NCBI RefSeq assembly: GCF_005116505.1
Contig: NZ_SWBR01000002.1
Span: 992,314-1,056,313 of the forward strand
Direction: 5' to 3'
DNA length: 64,000 nucleotides
Origin: Pedobacter polaris
GTDB lineage: Bacteria; Bacteroidota; Bacteroidia; Sphingobacteriales; Sphingobacteriaceae
How positions within the stretch are numbered: position 1 is the first letter of the stretch; each line of letters opens with the position of its first letter. The notes under the pieces were generated by a model that did no database searches, had not been told where the DNA came from, and was given only the letters and a program-made list of their open reading frames with translations. A program made the translations under genes and the position numbers. Positions 8,716 to 17,803 of the stretch are shown piece by piece.

Positions 8716-10295
8716 ATATTTATTTCAGCTGCTTCTGCACTATTCGGATCAAATTCACCTTCCCATTTGGCAATTACAACAGATGCTAAGCAATTTCCTA
8801 TTACGTTTACAGATGTTCTGGCCATATCCATTAACTCATCAATACCTAAAATAATAAATATAGGCCATGTTGGTAGGCCGAAAGAAGCCGCTGTGCCCAA
8901 CAAAATAACTAATGACGCTCTTGGTACACCAGCAACACCTTTACTGGTTAACATTAAGGTAAATACAATAATCAATTGGTGACCAAATGTAAGATTTATA
9001 CCTGCCGCCTGTGCTACAAATACAGAGGCCAAAGCCAAGTATAGTGTAGTACCATCTAAATTAAAACTATATCCAGTAGGCATTACAAAAGCAACAATTT
9101 TACGCGGAACACCAATACTTACCATTGCCTCCATAGCACGCGGTAAAGCTGCCTCTGAACTGGTGGTAGCAAATGCAATAGACACTGGTTCTGCTATGGC
9201 TTTGATAAATTTTCTTATTGGTAATTTAATAATCAATGCTATTGGCAATAAAACAATAAGCATGAAAACGATGAGCGCAATATAAAGGGTAATTAACAAT
9301 TGAAAAAGGTTAACCAAAACTCCGAGCCCCATATGCCCAACTGTATAAGCCATTGCAGCACCTACCCCAATTGGTGCAAAATACATCACAATATTAGTGA
9401 ACTTAAACATGGTTTCGGATAAACTCTCTGTAAGGTTAATTAGTGGCTTACGTTGGGCCGTTGGAACCATAATTAATGCAATTCCAAAAAACACACTAAA
9501 GATTACGATTTGCAATACATCTCCACTAGACATAGATTTAACAATACTATCTGGAAAAATGTGCAAAATTACCTCTTTGGCTGTTTGTGCCTCAACTTTT
9601 GGAATATCTTGCATAACTGCATCTGCCTGCTTAATACCCACACCTGCTTTGCTTATGTTAATGGCGGCTAAACCAATAAATAAAGCAAAAGTGGTAACAA
9701 TCTCAAAATATAATAAAGATTTCCAGCCCATACGGCCAACCTGCTTAATATCAGAGTGCCCTGCAATACCATAAACTAAAGTTGCAAATAATAAAGGAGC
9801 TATGATAACCTTAATCATTTTTAAAAAAATCTGACTAAAAATCTGCAAACCTTGACCAAAGAAAGGAAAGTCGTGCCCAATAGCTATGCCTAAAAATAAT
9901 GCTACAAAAATCCAAAAGGTTAACGTCTTCTTTATGAAACCATAAAAAACAATAAAACCTAAAGCAACCCACCTTAATACATAAAACAGTTGATCTATTG
10001 TTTCAGGAACTACAATACTCCAATTAAATTGGCTATTTAAAAACAAAAATGAACTATAAGAAAGAAATGCAATGAGTAGTAAAAAAAATGCACCATTAGC
10101 TATCTTTCTTGGCAAAAGATACATCATCAATCCGCCAGTTGCTAAACAATATAGAGGTAAATAATCTAGTAACGTTAAAGTACCCGTACCATCTTTACCT
10201 GAATGAATAACTCCAAAAAACCCTAGTGAATTAATTAATATGGCTAATATAAATACGCAGATTACTGCGATTAACATAGGTTTGTTTTTTGTCAT
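8712..10295 (-). CDS. dicarboxylate/amino acid:cation symporter (DAACS family) with extended N-terminus
   Basis: A 527-aa inner-membrane transporter of the GltP/DctA family, which moves glutamate, aspartate or C4-dicarboxylates with Na+ or H+. The family signatures are visible: the serine-rich re-entrant loop FATTSSEAALPRAM (375-388) and FNLDGTTLY (411-419), where the usual motif is NMDGT. The symporter domain starts near residue 125. The preceding 120 residues add about four further hydrophobic segments, making the protein roughly 100 residues longer than typical members. It heads an operon with two paralogous anchored proteins. A good promoter lies 20 bp upstream. Confidence 0.9.
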   Translation of the reverse strand: MTKNKPMLIAVICVFILAILINSLGFFGVIHSGKDGTGTLTLLDYLPLYCLATGGLMMYLLPRKIANGAFFLLLIAFLSYSSFLFLNSQFNWSIVVPETIDQLFYVLRWVALGFIVFYGFIKKTLTFWIFVALFLGIAIGHDFPFFGQGLQIFSQIFLKMIKVIIAPLLFATLVYGIAGHSDIKQVGRMGWKSLLYFEIVTTFALFIGLAAINISKAGVGIKQADAVMQDIPKVEAQTAKEVILHIFPDSIVKSMSSGDVLQIVIFSVFFGIALIMVPTAQRKPLINLTESLSETMFKFTNIVMYFAPIGVGAAMAYTVGHMGLGVLVNLFQLLITLYIALIVFMLIVLLPIALIIKLPIRKFIKAIAEPVSIAFATTSSEAALPRAMEAMVSIGVPRKIVAFVMPTGYSFNLDGTTLYLALASVFVAQAAGINLTFGHQLIIVFTLMLTSKGVAGVPRASLVILLGTAASFGLPTWPIFIILGIDELMDMARTSVNVIGNCLASVVIAKWEGEFDPNSAEAAEINI

Positions 10296-10314
10296 ATTGA
10301 AATTTAGTTAGGCA

Positions 10315-10344
10315 CAAAAGTAATTAATTGCGCAAAGTAAGCAA
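10315..10344 (-). promoter_or_regulatory. Bacteroidota-type promoter of the symporter operon
   Basis: On the - strand the sequence reads TTG-N19-TACTTTTG, matching the Bacteroidota primary sigma consensus (TTG, 17-19 bp, TAnnTTTG). It lies 20 bp upstream of the start codon, giving a leader of only about 12-15 nt. Confidence 0.55.
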
Positions 10345-10422
10345 ACTAATATTATTTTTGGTCAATATTATGTGTAACATAAATAGCCAAATGCTATCTA
10401 AAAAACACACGTAACCTGTTTA

Positions 10423-10920
10423 ATGAATCAAAAAGACGTTTTATTTAAGGAAATTTTCGATAAAAATTCTAAGAAGATTTTTCACTTATGCTATGGTTAT
10501 ACAGGCGATAAGGATTCTGCAAACGATCTTTTACAAGAAACATTCTTAAAGGTTTGGCAAAATTTAGATAAGTTCAGAAATAAATCTCTCATTTCTACTT
10601 GGATTTATCGCATTGCCGTGAATACTTGCTTAACCTATTTACGCTCAGAAAAACGACAAGCTAAAGAAGAATTAACAGAAAACATCATAGAAAACAGAGT
10701 TGAAGAGTTTTCGGAAAAGAATGAACAGGTTGCATTACTTTATAAATCTATTTCGAAACTAGAAGAAAACGATCGTTTGATTATTACTATGGTGTTGGAT
10801 GAATTACCATACAATGAAATTGCAGACATTTCTGGAATTAGTGAAGGGAATTTAAGGGTTAAAATCCATCGTATTAAACAAAAACTGACCGAATTATACA
10901 ATCAGCATGCAAGAATTTGA
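10423..10920 (+). CDS. ECF RNA polymerase sigma factor (sigma-70 family)
   Basis: A 165-aa sigma factor of the small extracytoplasmic-function type. Region 2 spans about residues 20-80, with DSANDLLQETFLKVWQNL and the -10 recognition helix STWIYRIAVNTCLTYLR. Region 4 covers about 110-160 (ELPYNEIADISGISEGNLRVKIHR). It overlaps the next gene by 14 bp, as sigma/anti-sigma pairs often do. It is transcribed divergently from the symporter operon. Its regulon cannot be read from this window. Confidence 0.9.
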   Translation: MNQKDVLFKEIFDKNSKKIFHLCYGYTGDKDSANDLLQETFLKVWQNLDKFRNKSLISTWIYRIAVNTCLTYLRSEKRQAKEELTENIIENRVEEFSEKNEQVALLYKSISKLEENDRLIITMVLDELPYNEIADISGISEGNLRVKIHRIKQKLTELYNQHARI

Positions 10921-11500
10921 TCACATAGAAGCACTTTGGGCCAAGCATACGGTTGATGTAAAAATATCTGCCGATGATATGCTGAAACAAGCCAAAAAAG
11001 AAGTAAATGGTATACGTACAAAATCCCTCTTAAATATTGGAGGAATGATACTTTCTTTTTTTGCAATGGCTATGCTTTGGCTATTCTATGACGTGCAAAC
11101 ATGGACCACACATGCCGGAATTAGCATTATTATTATCGCAATAGCAGTTTATACCATTATTTTATATAACAATTACAGAATTATATCTAAAAGTGATTTT
11201 ACAGTAAACCCGAATGAGTTTATCAGTAGCCTAAAACTATATCAATTGAATCGCTTTGCGCTTTACAATCGTTTATATTGGTTTTATGCAATAGCACTTT
11301 CTTTAGGTATGGTCTTTTACTTTGTTGAGATTTTAGCTCAACTAGATTTATGGATGCGAGTTGTTGCCATTGTTGTTAGTTTTGGCTGGATGATCTTCTG
11401 CTCTACGCTAGTTAGAAAAGCTGTAATTAGGAAAGACAAAGAACGAATTGCCCTATTAATCGAAAAATTCGAACGCATTAGCGGGCAGTTTCAAGAATAA
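10907..11500 (+). CDS. four-helix membrane protein, probable regulator partner of the ECF sigma factor
   Basis: A 197-aa protein with a soluble N-terminus of about 40 residues, four predicted membrane helices (about 41-62, 71-88, 124-143, 149-168) and a basic C-terminal amphipathic helix. It starts inside the end of the sigma factor gene, so expression is coupled. The position suggests an anti-sigma or sigma-modulating role, but no zinc-finger anti-sigma motif (HxxxCxxC) is present and no family is recognised. The functional call rests on context only. Confidence 0.65.
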   Translation: MQEFDHIEALWAKHTVDVKISADDMLKQAKKEVNGIRTKSLLNIGGMILSFFAMAMLWLFYDVQTWTTHAGISIIIIAIAVYTIILYNNYRIISKSDFTVNPNEFISSLKLYQLNRFALYNRLYWFYAIALSLGMVFYFVEILAQLDLWMRVVAIVVSFGWMIFCSTLVRKAVIRKDKERIALLIEKFERISGQFQE

Positions 11501-11539
11501 GAATAATTTATTGGCACGGCTTTCGTTCTATAAAATCAA

Positions 11540-12097
11540 ATGAAGAACGTTAGCATCACTTTTTTAAAAATTACATCCATTTTTTCACTACTATTTTTGT
11601 GCGCTTTTCAAACGCAACAAGAAATATATCCTGAGCAAGTTGGTTGGGATACTCACTTTTTGGCAAAACCAGATAGGTTATCTCCTTATGCAGCATTAAC
11701 CGTTACCAATTGGCATTACAGCTATAGTTCTAAAATAACTGGCAATAAATTGCACATTGATTTCAAGTTTTCCGGAGGTGTTGTTCCTGCAGAATCTTGG
11801 GTAAAATCGGATAGAATAAGCAATAGAAAAGTGAGCAGGCAATTACTCAATCATGAACAAGGGCATGTAAACATTAACTTTTTATTGTTAAAAGAAGGAG
11901 AAAATCAAGTACGTTTTCAGAAATATTCAATATCGAACTACAAAAGACTTATACAGGCCAACGCCAATAAAGTAGGTAAACATTTTAGCGATATGCAAAG
12001 TAGATACGATGTGGAGACCAAACACGGCTCTGACTTAAATGCACAGTCCAAATGGGATGACTACATTAGAGAACAACTGAACAGGTATGAGAAGTAG
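11540..12097 (+). CDS. DUF922-type secreted putative zinc peptidase
   Basis: A 185-aa protein with an N-terminal hydrophobic signal (about residues 8-23). The core matches DUF922: an aromatic beta-rich N-terminal half (YAALTVTNWHYSYSS), then LLNHEQGH with HEQGH at 105-109, and the downstream family pattern YDVETKHGxxLNAQxKWDDYI. The HExxH motif suggests a metalloprotease fold, though enzymatic activity has not to my knowledge been shown for the family. It lies 39 bp after the sigma-associated membrane protein and may belong to the same transcript. It converges with the next gene, with a single base between the stops. Confidence 0.8.
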   Translation: MKNVSITFLKITSIFSLLFLCAFQTQQEIYPEQVGWDTHFLAKPDRLSPYAALTVTNWHYSYSSKITGNKLHIDFKFSGGVVPAESWVKSDRISNRKVSRQLLNHEQGHVNINFLLLKEGENQVRFQKYSISNYKRLIQANANKVGKHFSDMQSRYDVETKHGSDLNAQSKWDDYIREQLNRYEK

Positions 12098-12098
12098 G

Positions 12099-12713
12099 TT
12101 ACTCTTCTGGCTTCACCTCGCTGGTAGAAAAACTATTGCCTCTTAAATTATATTGCAATGTTTTAACTAGCGTTGTTGTTTTGCCACTATCTATACTCAC
12201 AACTGGTACCGATCTAAACAAATCCCCATTTTTAACAAAGAATTTATCATTGCCTTGGTAACCTTTTTTGATAGCACTATTTAGTCCTGGGAAACTAATT
12301 TTATCAAAGCTATTGTTAGCATATTCGTAAACGTTTAAATCATTTTCATCTTTTCTAACCAAGTATTGGATATATAATTCTGGATTACCATCATTATCCA
12401 AATCCATGTTCCATGCCTCAGCAATAATCCCTTTTCGCTCAACAGAAATAGATCTATAATTATTTTTAACAGAATCAGACATCAGAATTAAATACCCTCC
12501 CAAGGTGTCTATCCCTTTACCCCAACTTAATACTTCAAAATTTAGACCTGGCTTAATTTCGATGTTTTTATAAAATGGAAATGGATTTACTGACTTTGCT
12601 GGTGCATCAACTTTTGCCGCAACAGTTGATTTTTCATCAGCTGTGCATGAAGCAATAAAAGCAATTCCTACTAATCCTAAAAATGCAAATTTAATAGCGT
12701 TGATTAATTTCAT
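12099..12713 (-). CDS. hypothetical lipoprotein with an EF-hand/FG-GAP-like calcium loop
   Basis: A 204-aa protein. The signal peptide ends in a lipobox (FIASC) with Cys23 as the likely lipidated residue. The segment at 104-114 (DLDNDGNPELY) has the spacing of acidic residues found in FG-GAP/VCBS calcium-binding repeats. A beta-rich remainder shows no other motif. It is predicted to be anchored to the inner or outer membrane facing the periplasm. No function can be assigned. It is separated from the downstream hexosaminidase by 130 bp and is probably transcribed on its own. Confidence 0.75.
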   Translation of the reverse strand: MKLINAIKFAFLGLVGIAFIASCTADEKSTVAAKVDAPAKSVNPFPFYKNIEIKPGLNFEVLSWGKGIDTLGGYLILMSDSVKNNYRSISVERKGIIAEAWNMDLDNDGNPELYIQYLVRKDENDLNVYEYANNSFDKISFPGLNSAIKKGYQGNDKFFVKNGDLFRSVPVVSIDSGKTTTLVKTLQYNLRGNSFSTSEVKPEE

Positions 12714-12843
12714 TTTGTTTGAGATGATTTTATTTTTAAATATAGTGCTGAAATTTGTAGTTGATAAAAATGCAATCTTCCAGCTTCAATTTTAATGTTT
12801 AAGTTCTCTACGATTTATAAATCTAATAAATTCTTTACAAAAA

Positions 12844-14760
12844 TTATTTCGCTTTAACTTCTGGTGCTCCATTGTTAAAAGTAGTTTCACTTACTACACT
12901 TCTTTTACCACTAGGTGTAATTACAATGGTTTTAAGAATTTTCTTTTGTCCTTGTGGAACGTTTATTTTTATTGGTGTAGTATATGCTGTTGCATTTTCT
13001 GATGGACGATAATTATCTAATGTATAGAATATTTTAGCACCGATAATTGGAGCTTTCAATTCAATAGTAAAATTTTCTCCATTAACCACTTTCTCAGGTT
13101 GACCAATTGGTACTGGAACCCAGTAATTTGTATTTGATTTATCTAATTTGGCTAAATGCAAGGGCACTCGTTCTTCCATAAAGTTTTTCACATCTTTTCT
13201 AGCAATAGGGCTCCAAGCGATTTCTGCAAGTGATAAAATTTTAGGAAAAATCATGTACTCAACCTTAGCCGGTGTTTCCATATACTCTGTCCAAACATTA
13301 CCTTGTACACCAATAATATATTTTTGCTGATCTGTTGTAAGTACTTTTGGAATTGGATCGTAATTATAAACTTTTTGAAAGTTAGAAAACCCAGAACCTA
13401 ATCCGCTTATGGTTAAAGGCTCATCTGCAGAGGCAGAAGCTTTATGGTCAAAATACAAACCTGCAGAGCCTGGTGTCATAATTACATCGTGATTTTGTTT
13501 AGCAGCTTCAATTCCACCTGCCTCTCCTCTCCATGACATCACTGTTGCATTTGGAGCTAATCCACCTTCTAAAATTTCATCCCATCCAATAATTGATCTC
13601 CCTTTTGCATTTACATGTTTTTCTATTCTTTGGATGAAATAACTTTGCAAACCATGTTCATCTTTCAAGTTATTGTCTTTTATAAATTGCTGGCAAAATG
13701 GAGATTGTTTCCAATATTCTTTCGGACACTCATCTCCACCTATGTGAATATATTTTGACGGAAATAAAGCAATTACTTCATCTAACACATTTTCTAAAAA
13801 CTTAAAAGTATTATCTGTTGGCACGAAGACATCATCAAACACTCCCCAAGTTTGTTGCACTTGCTTACCTTTTCTATCACCAGTCCAAGGTGCTTTTTCC
13901 CCTATCCATGTATCTCTATCAGGGAAAGCACTCAACTCTGGATAGGCTGCAATTGCAGCAGAAGCATGACCTGGCATTTCTATTTCTGGAATTACATTGA
14001 TATATTTTGATGCTGCATAAACAATTATTTGTTTTACTTCTTCTTGGGTATATACACCGCCATGTTCTGTATTGTCTGTGCCACCTGTACCAGGATAATT
14101 ACCTACAATAGTTCCATTTCTTTTACCACCAACAGTTGTTAATTTTGGGTACTTTTTAATTTCTATTCTCCAACCTTGGTCATCTGTTAAATGCCAATGA
14201 AAAGTATTTAACTTATACATTGCCAATATATCTATGTACTTTTTTATAAATGATATTGGAAAAAAATGTCGTGATACGTCTAGGTGCATTCCACGATATT
14301 TGAAGCGAGGATAATCGTTTATTTCAGCAGTTTGAATTGTTATTTTATCATCTTTTTTCTCTGGCATGAGTTGCATTAAAGATTGTACAGCATAAAACAA
14401 TCCTGCACCAGAACCAATAACTTTAATTTGGTTAGTAGTAATTTGAATGGTATAGCCTTCTGCTGGTAATTTATCTGCCCCTACTGAAGTTAATACAATA
14501 GCTTTTTGTGTATTAGTTACTGCCTTGGTTTCTCGCAAAGCGAAGCCTCCTTTTGTTACAATAAATGCATTTAATAAGTCTGCCGTTTTAGCATTTGCAG
14601 TCTCATTACTAATTAAAGCAACAGATTTATCTAATTGAAAGGTTCCATTGTTTTTTTTGATTGAAACAGGAACAGGGATAATCCCCATATTTGCATCTGT
14701 TTGGGCAAATGCCTGAAAAGTAAGAATAGTTGGTAAAAGCAATAAGAAAATTCTCTTCAT
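12844..14760 (-). CDS. beta-N-acetylhexosaminidase, glycoside hydrolase family 20
   Basis: A 638-aa secreted enzyme (signal peptide 1-19) that removes terminal N-acetylglucosamine or N-acetylgalactosamine from chitin or glycans by substrate-assisted catalysis. The order is: GH20 N-terminal domain (about 25-147), the catalytic (beta/alpha)8 barrel from 150 (RGMHLDVSRHFFP; FHWHLTDDQGWR at 187-198), the catalytic Asp343-Glu344 pair in HIGGDECPKEYW, and a C-terminal chitobiase-like domain (about 555-630, YTLDNYRPSENA). It lies in a - strand run with trxB but with its own spacer. Role: scavenging of amino sugars. Confidence 0.95.
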   Translation of the reverse strand: MKRIFLLLLPTILTFQAFAQTDANMGIIPVPVSIKKNNGTFQLDKSVALISNETANAKTADLLNAFIVTKGGFALRETKAVTNTQKAIVLTSVGADKLPAEGYTIQITTNQIKVIGSGAGLFYAVQSLMQLMPEKKDDKITIQTAEINDYPRFKYRGMHLDVSRHFFPISFIKKYIDILAMYKLNTFHWHLTDDQGWRIEIKKYPKLTTVGGKRNGTIVGNYPGTGGTDNTEHGGVYTQEEVKQIIVYAASKYINVIPEIEMPGHASAAIAAYPELSAFPDRDTWIGEKAPWTGDRKGKQVQQTWGVFDDVFVPTDNTFKFLENVLDEVIALFPSKYIHIGGDECPKEYWKQSPFCQQFIKDNNLKDEHGLQSYFIQRIEKHVNAKGRSIIGWDEILEGGLAPNATVMSWRGEAGGIEAAKQNHDVIMTPGSAGLYFDHKASASADEPLTISGLGSGFSNFQKVYNYDPIPKVLTTDQQKYIIGVQGNVWTEYMETPAKVEYMIFPKILSLAEIAWSPIARKDVKNFMEERVPLHLAKLDKSNTNYWVPVPIGQPEKVVNGENFTIELKAPIIGAKIFYTLDNYRPSENATAYTTPIKINVPQGQKKILKTIVITPSGKRSVVSETTFNNGAPEVKAK

Positions 14761-14825
14761 ATCATTTAGGGTTTGATATGCACAAGATATAAAATTTAGC
14801 GTTATGATAGAATATTAACCTATAC

Positions 14826-14863
14826 AAAAAAAGCTTCCTGAAAATGATCAGAAAGCTTTTAAA
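14826..14863 (-). terminator. terminator downstream of trxB
   Basis: Imperfect stem AAAAGCTTCCTGA / TCAGAAAGCTTTT with a short loop. On the - strand it ends in a run of T, 35 bp after the trxB stop. Confidence 0.65.
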
Positions 14864-14894
14864 ATATCAAGTCCCCTTAATGGGTTTAGCGGTT

Positions 14895-15875
14895 TTAATC
14901 ATAGGTAGACGCCAAAACATTTGGCGCATCGCCTTTTGCAGCTAAATAGCGTTCAGCATCTAAAGCTGCCATACAACCAGATCCCGCAGCAGTAACAGCC
15001 TGACGGTAATAATGATCTTGAACATCACCAGATGCAAATACTCCCTCTACATTGGTTTTAGTAGTACCTGGGGTTGTAATTAAATAACCTGTTTCATCCA
15101 TATGTAACCAACCTTTAAAAATATCAGTATTAGGTTTATGTCCAATTGCGACAAAGAAACCTTCAACTTCCAACTGAGACTTTTCATTGGTTTTATTATT
15201 GATAATCTCTAATCCGGTTACATTTTTTCCGTTACCTAAAATCTCAACTGCTTCAGAATTATAAATCACTTCAATATTTGGTGTATTCAATACGCGGTGA
15301 ACCATCGCTTTTGAAGCACGGAATTCATCTCTACGCACCAACATGTATACTTTTTTACAAAGCTTAGCTAAATAAGTTGCTTCTTCTGCAGCCGTATCTC
15401 CTGCCCCAACAATAGCAACATCTTGGCCCTTGAAAAAGAAACCATCACATACTGCACAAGCTGAAACACCGAAACCATTGTATTTTTGCTCACTCTCTAA
15501 ACCTAACCATTTAGCAGTGGCTCCAGTGGCAATAATTACTGTATCAGCAGTAATGGTTTTAATTTCATCTACTACTACTTTACGAGGGAAAGAAGAAAAA
15601 TCTACAGAGCTCACATAGCCAAAACGAATTTGAGTTCCAAAACGTTCGGCTTGTTTTCTAAAATCTTCCATCATCTCTGGCCCCATAATTCCAGCTGGGT
15701 AACCTGGAAAATTATCTACATCTGTAGTTTGAGTTAGCTGACCACCCATTTCCATACCCGTATACATTACTGGTTTTAAATCTGCACGAGCTGCATAAAT
15801 TGCAGCGGTATAGCCCGCCGGACCAGACCCTATGATTAAGCACTTTACGTGTTCTATTTCTTGTTCTTGAGACAT
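14895..15875 (-). CDS. trxB: thioredoxin-disulfide reductase
   Basis: A 326-aa flavoprotein that passes electrons from NADPH to thioredoxin. It has an FAD-binding GSGPAG at 16-21, the redox-active CAVC (Cys140, Cys143), the NADPH-binding GAGDTAAEEA at 157-166, and the C-terminal FAD contact with ASGDVQD. Length and order fit the bacterial low-molecular-weight type. It is followed by a terminator and preceded by a consensus promoter, so it forms a single-gene unit. Confidence 0.95.
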   Translation of the reverse strand: MSQEQEIEHVKCLIIGSGPAGYTAAIYAARADLKPVMYTGMEMGGQLTQTTDVDNFPGYPAGIMGPEMMEDFRKQAERFGTQIRFGYVSSVDFSSFPRKVVVDEIKTITADTVIIATGATAKWLGLESEQKYNGFGVSACAVCDGFFFKGQDVAIVGAGDTAAEEATYLAKLCKKVYMLVRRDEFRASKAMVHRVLNTPNIEVIYNSEAVEILGNGKNVTGLEIINNKTNEKSQLEVEGFFVAIGHKPNTDIFKGWLHMDETGYLITTPGTTKTNVEGVFASGDVQDHYYRQAVTAAGSGCMAALDAERYLAAKGDAPNVLASTYD

Positions 15876-15893
15876 GTTTTCTTTTTGTAGCTA

Positions 15894-15923
15894 CAAATTT
15901 AAGCTTTAAGTTCTAAAGGGCAA
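15894..15923 (-). promoter_or_regulatory. Bacteroidota-type promoter of trxB
   Basis: On the - strand: TTG-N19-TAAATTTG, 19 bp before the start codon of trxB. It matches the TTG/TAnnTTTG consensus and predicts a short leader. Confidence 0.55.
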
Positions 15924-15995
15924 AGTACTGTGGAGAAAGATGAAATTGTGAAGATAATTTAATGGGGTTAGCAGTTGACGATTTACAGTTTAAAT

Positions 15996-17159
15996 CTAAT
16001 TTCCTTTATTAGCTTTAAGCACCCTCAAAAAATTACCTCCTAAAATTTTGGTAATTTCATTGGCTTTATAACCTCTTTTAACTAAGGCATCTGTAATTTT
16101 AGGATAATCTGCTACACTGTTAATTCCTAACGGAAATGCTTCTGCTCCATCAAAATCGGCGCCCAAGCTAACGTGATCAACACCTATCATTTTAACGATA
16201 TAATCTATATGCTCTATTAAAACTTCTACTGATGGTCTTGTTGCATCAGCATCTACCTGGTGAAGAGCTATTAAGGTGTCAATTGCATTGCTCCTGCCGT
16301 ATTTGGCAGATAGGCTTTTTAATTCAGAATCGTACTTAGCAAAGAAGACTTTTTGTTTATCATTATAAGTTGAATCTAAAAATCCTGCATAAAAGTTAAG
16401 CGAAATTAAGCCTCCGTTTTTACCTACTGCTTTAATTTGCTCATCATTTAAATTTCTTGGCACAGGGTTTAAAGCATACACACAACTGTGCGATACCAAT
16501 ACAGGTTTTTTAGTTATTGCAATTGCGTCAAAAAATGTTTTAACACCAACGTGCGATAAATCTACCATTACACCTAAATCATTCATCTTACGAACAACTT
16601 GTTTCCCAAAGTCATTTAATCCCGCAATTTCTGGTCTTATCTTTTTAGATGTTTCTTCTGCTGCTGAACTTGCCCAAGGCGTACTGTTATTCCAAGTCAA
16701 GGTCATGTAAATCATTCCTCTTTGGGCTAACTTTTCTAGATTTTCAAGGCTATTTTCAATCATATGCCCGCCTTCTACACCAATCATAGCGGCTAGCTTT
16801 TTCTCCTTAACTGCCTTTTCTAGTTCAGTAGCATTTTTAACTAATGTTATTTTACTTGGATATCTTTTTATCAAACTATATAAAGAATCTATTTCTTGAT
16901 TTGCAACTGCATAACCACCCTTTTCATCACACCAAATAGAAAAAACCTGAACATCTAAGCCACCTTGTTTTGCCCTTACCAAGTCAAAGTTACCGGTAGA
17001 TTGAAGTTTGCCGATATCAATTCCAGATTTGATTTGATTAAAAAGAATATCGCCATGCGTATCTACAACAATTGCTTTTTGATGAATTGTTAACGGATTT
17101 TGGGCCACACTCTCTAGCATTAAAACAGACAGAAGCACAATTAATAAATATTTTCTCAT
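15996..17159 (-). CDS. membrane dipeptidase, peptidase family M19
   Basis: A 387-aa secreted zinc dipeptidase (signal peptide 1-19). Visible features: the first metal ligands HxD in VDTHGD (His35, Asp37), the bridging Glu in IGVEGGH, His in LSHVG and in VLVSHSC, and the C-terminal HVSLGADFDGA. Members hydrolyse dipeptides, including ones with D-residues, in a TIM-barrel fold. It directly follows a MORN-like gene (stop and start share a base), so it is the last gene of a three-gene - strand run. Confidence 0.92.
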   Translation of the reverse strand: MRKYLLIVLLSVLMLESVAQNPLTIHQKAIVVDTHGDILFNQIKSGIDIGKLQSTGNFDLVRAKQGGLDVQVFSIWCDEKGGYAVANQEIDSLYSLIKRYPSKITLVKNATELEKAVKEKKLAAMIGVEGGHMIENSLENLEKLAQRGMIYMTLTWNNSTPWASSAAEETSKKIRPEIAGLNDFGKQVVRKMNDLGVMVDLSHVGVKTFFDAIAITKKPVLVSHSCVYALNPVPRNLNDEQIKAVGKNGGLISLNFYAGFLDSTYNDKQKVFFAKYDSELKSLSAKYGRSNAIDTLIALHQVDADATRPSVEVLIEHIDYIVKMIGVDHVSLGADFDGAEAFPLGINSVADYPKITDALVKRGYKANEITKILGGNFLRVLKANKGN

Positions 17160-17785
17160 TAACTATTCTTATTAGTAACACTCCCTTTTACTATTTTTCC
17201 TTTTTTAGTATATTCTCTAGATTTAAGGATTCCCATATCGTAAACTTCTCTTACTTTACCTTTTTCTAACGACCACTCTCCATGCTTTTCACCATTAACA
17301 TAATTACCAGAAATTACTGCTACTCCGAATCTGTCATAAGTAATAAATATGCCATGCATTTTTCCATCTAAAAATTCTTGAGCACTAAGCACATTTCCAT
17401 CTGGATAAAAGAGAAACCATTTACCTTGTTCTAGGCCATTAACAAAATTTCCTTCCTGTGAAATAAATCTAGTTTTCCCTTTTAAAGCAAAACGTTCTTG
17501 ATAAATGTTATTAAATTGAGTTATATCTGAATAAAAAGTAAACTTGCCATGGGCCATAGTTAATGATTCGTCTGCATATGAGCCAGTTTGTATAAGATTA
17601 TCATATAAATCATACCTTTTAAAGGTCCATACATCTTCTGTGCTTATCTTTCCATAAACTGCATAAGAAGTTGCCTTATCTTTATCTTTTGTAACTTGAT
17701 TACCGTACAAATAGATTGGCCTTACTTGCGAAAAAGCATTTAAAGAGCAAATAAATAAAATAAAAAGAGTTGAAAAAATTTTCAT
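17159..17785 (-). CDS. secreted MORN/YwqK-like repeat protein (208 aa)
   Basis: A signal peptide (about 1-19) is followed by repeats of the MORN-variant type: G-x-W-x-x-F/Y-Y-x-D-G-x-x and G-x-x-H-G-x-F/W, seen as QGKWFLFYPDGN (about 122-133), GKMHGIFITYD and GEKHGEWSLEKG. Such repeats form a beta-hairpin stack. Function is unknown; the annotation as YwqK antitoxin family sometimes seen for these repeats is not informative. A paralogue lies 18 bp upstream, and the M19 dipeptidase is downstream with a 1-bp overlap. Confidence 0.75.
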   Translation of the reverse strand: MKIFSTLFILFICSLNAFSQVRPIYLYGNQVTKDKDKATSYAVYGKISTEDVWTFKRYDLYDNLIQTGSYADESLTMAHGKFTFYSDITQFNNIYQERFALKGKTRFISQEGNFVNGLEQGKWFLFYPDGNVLSAQEFLDGKMHGIFITYDRFGVAVISGNYVNGEKHGEWSLEKGKVREVYDMGILKSREYTKKGKIVKGSVTNKNS

Positions 17786-17803
17786 TTGGGATGCAAAATA
17801 GTA

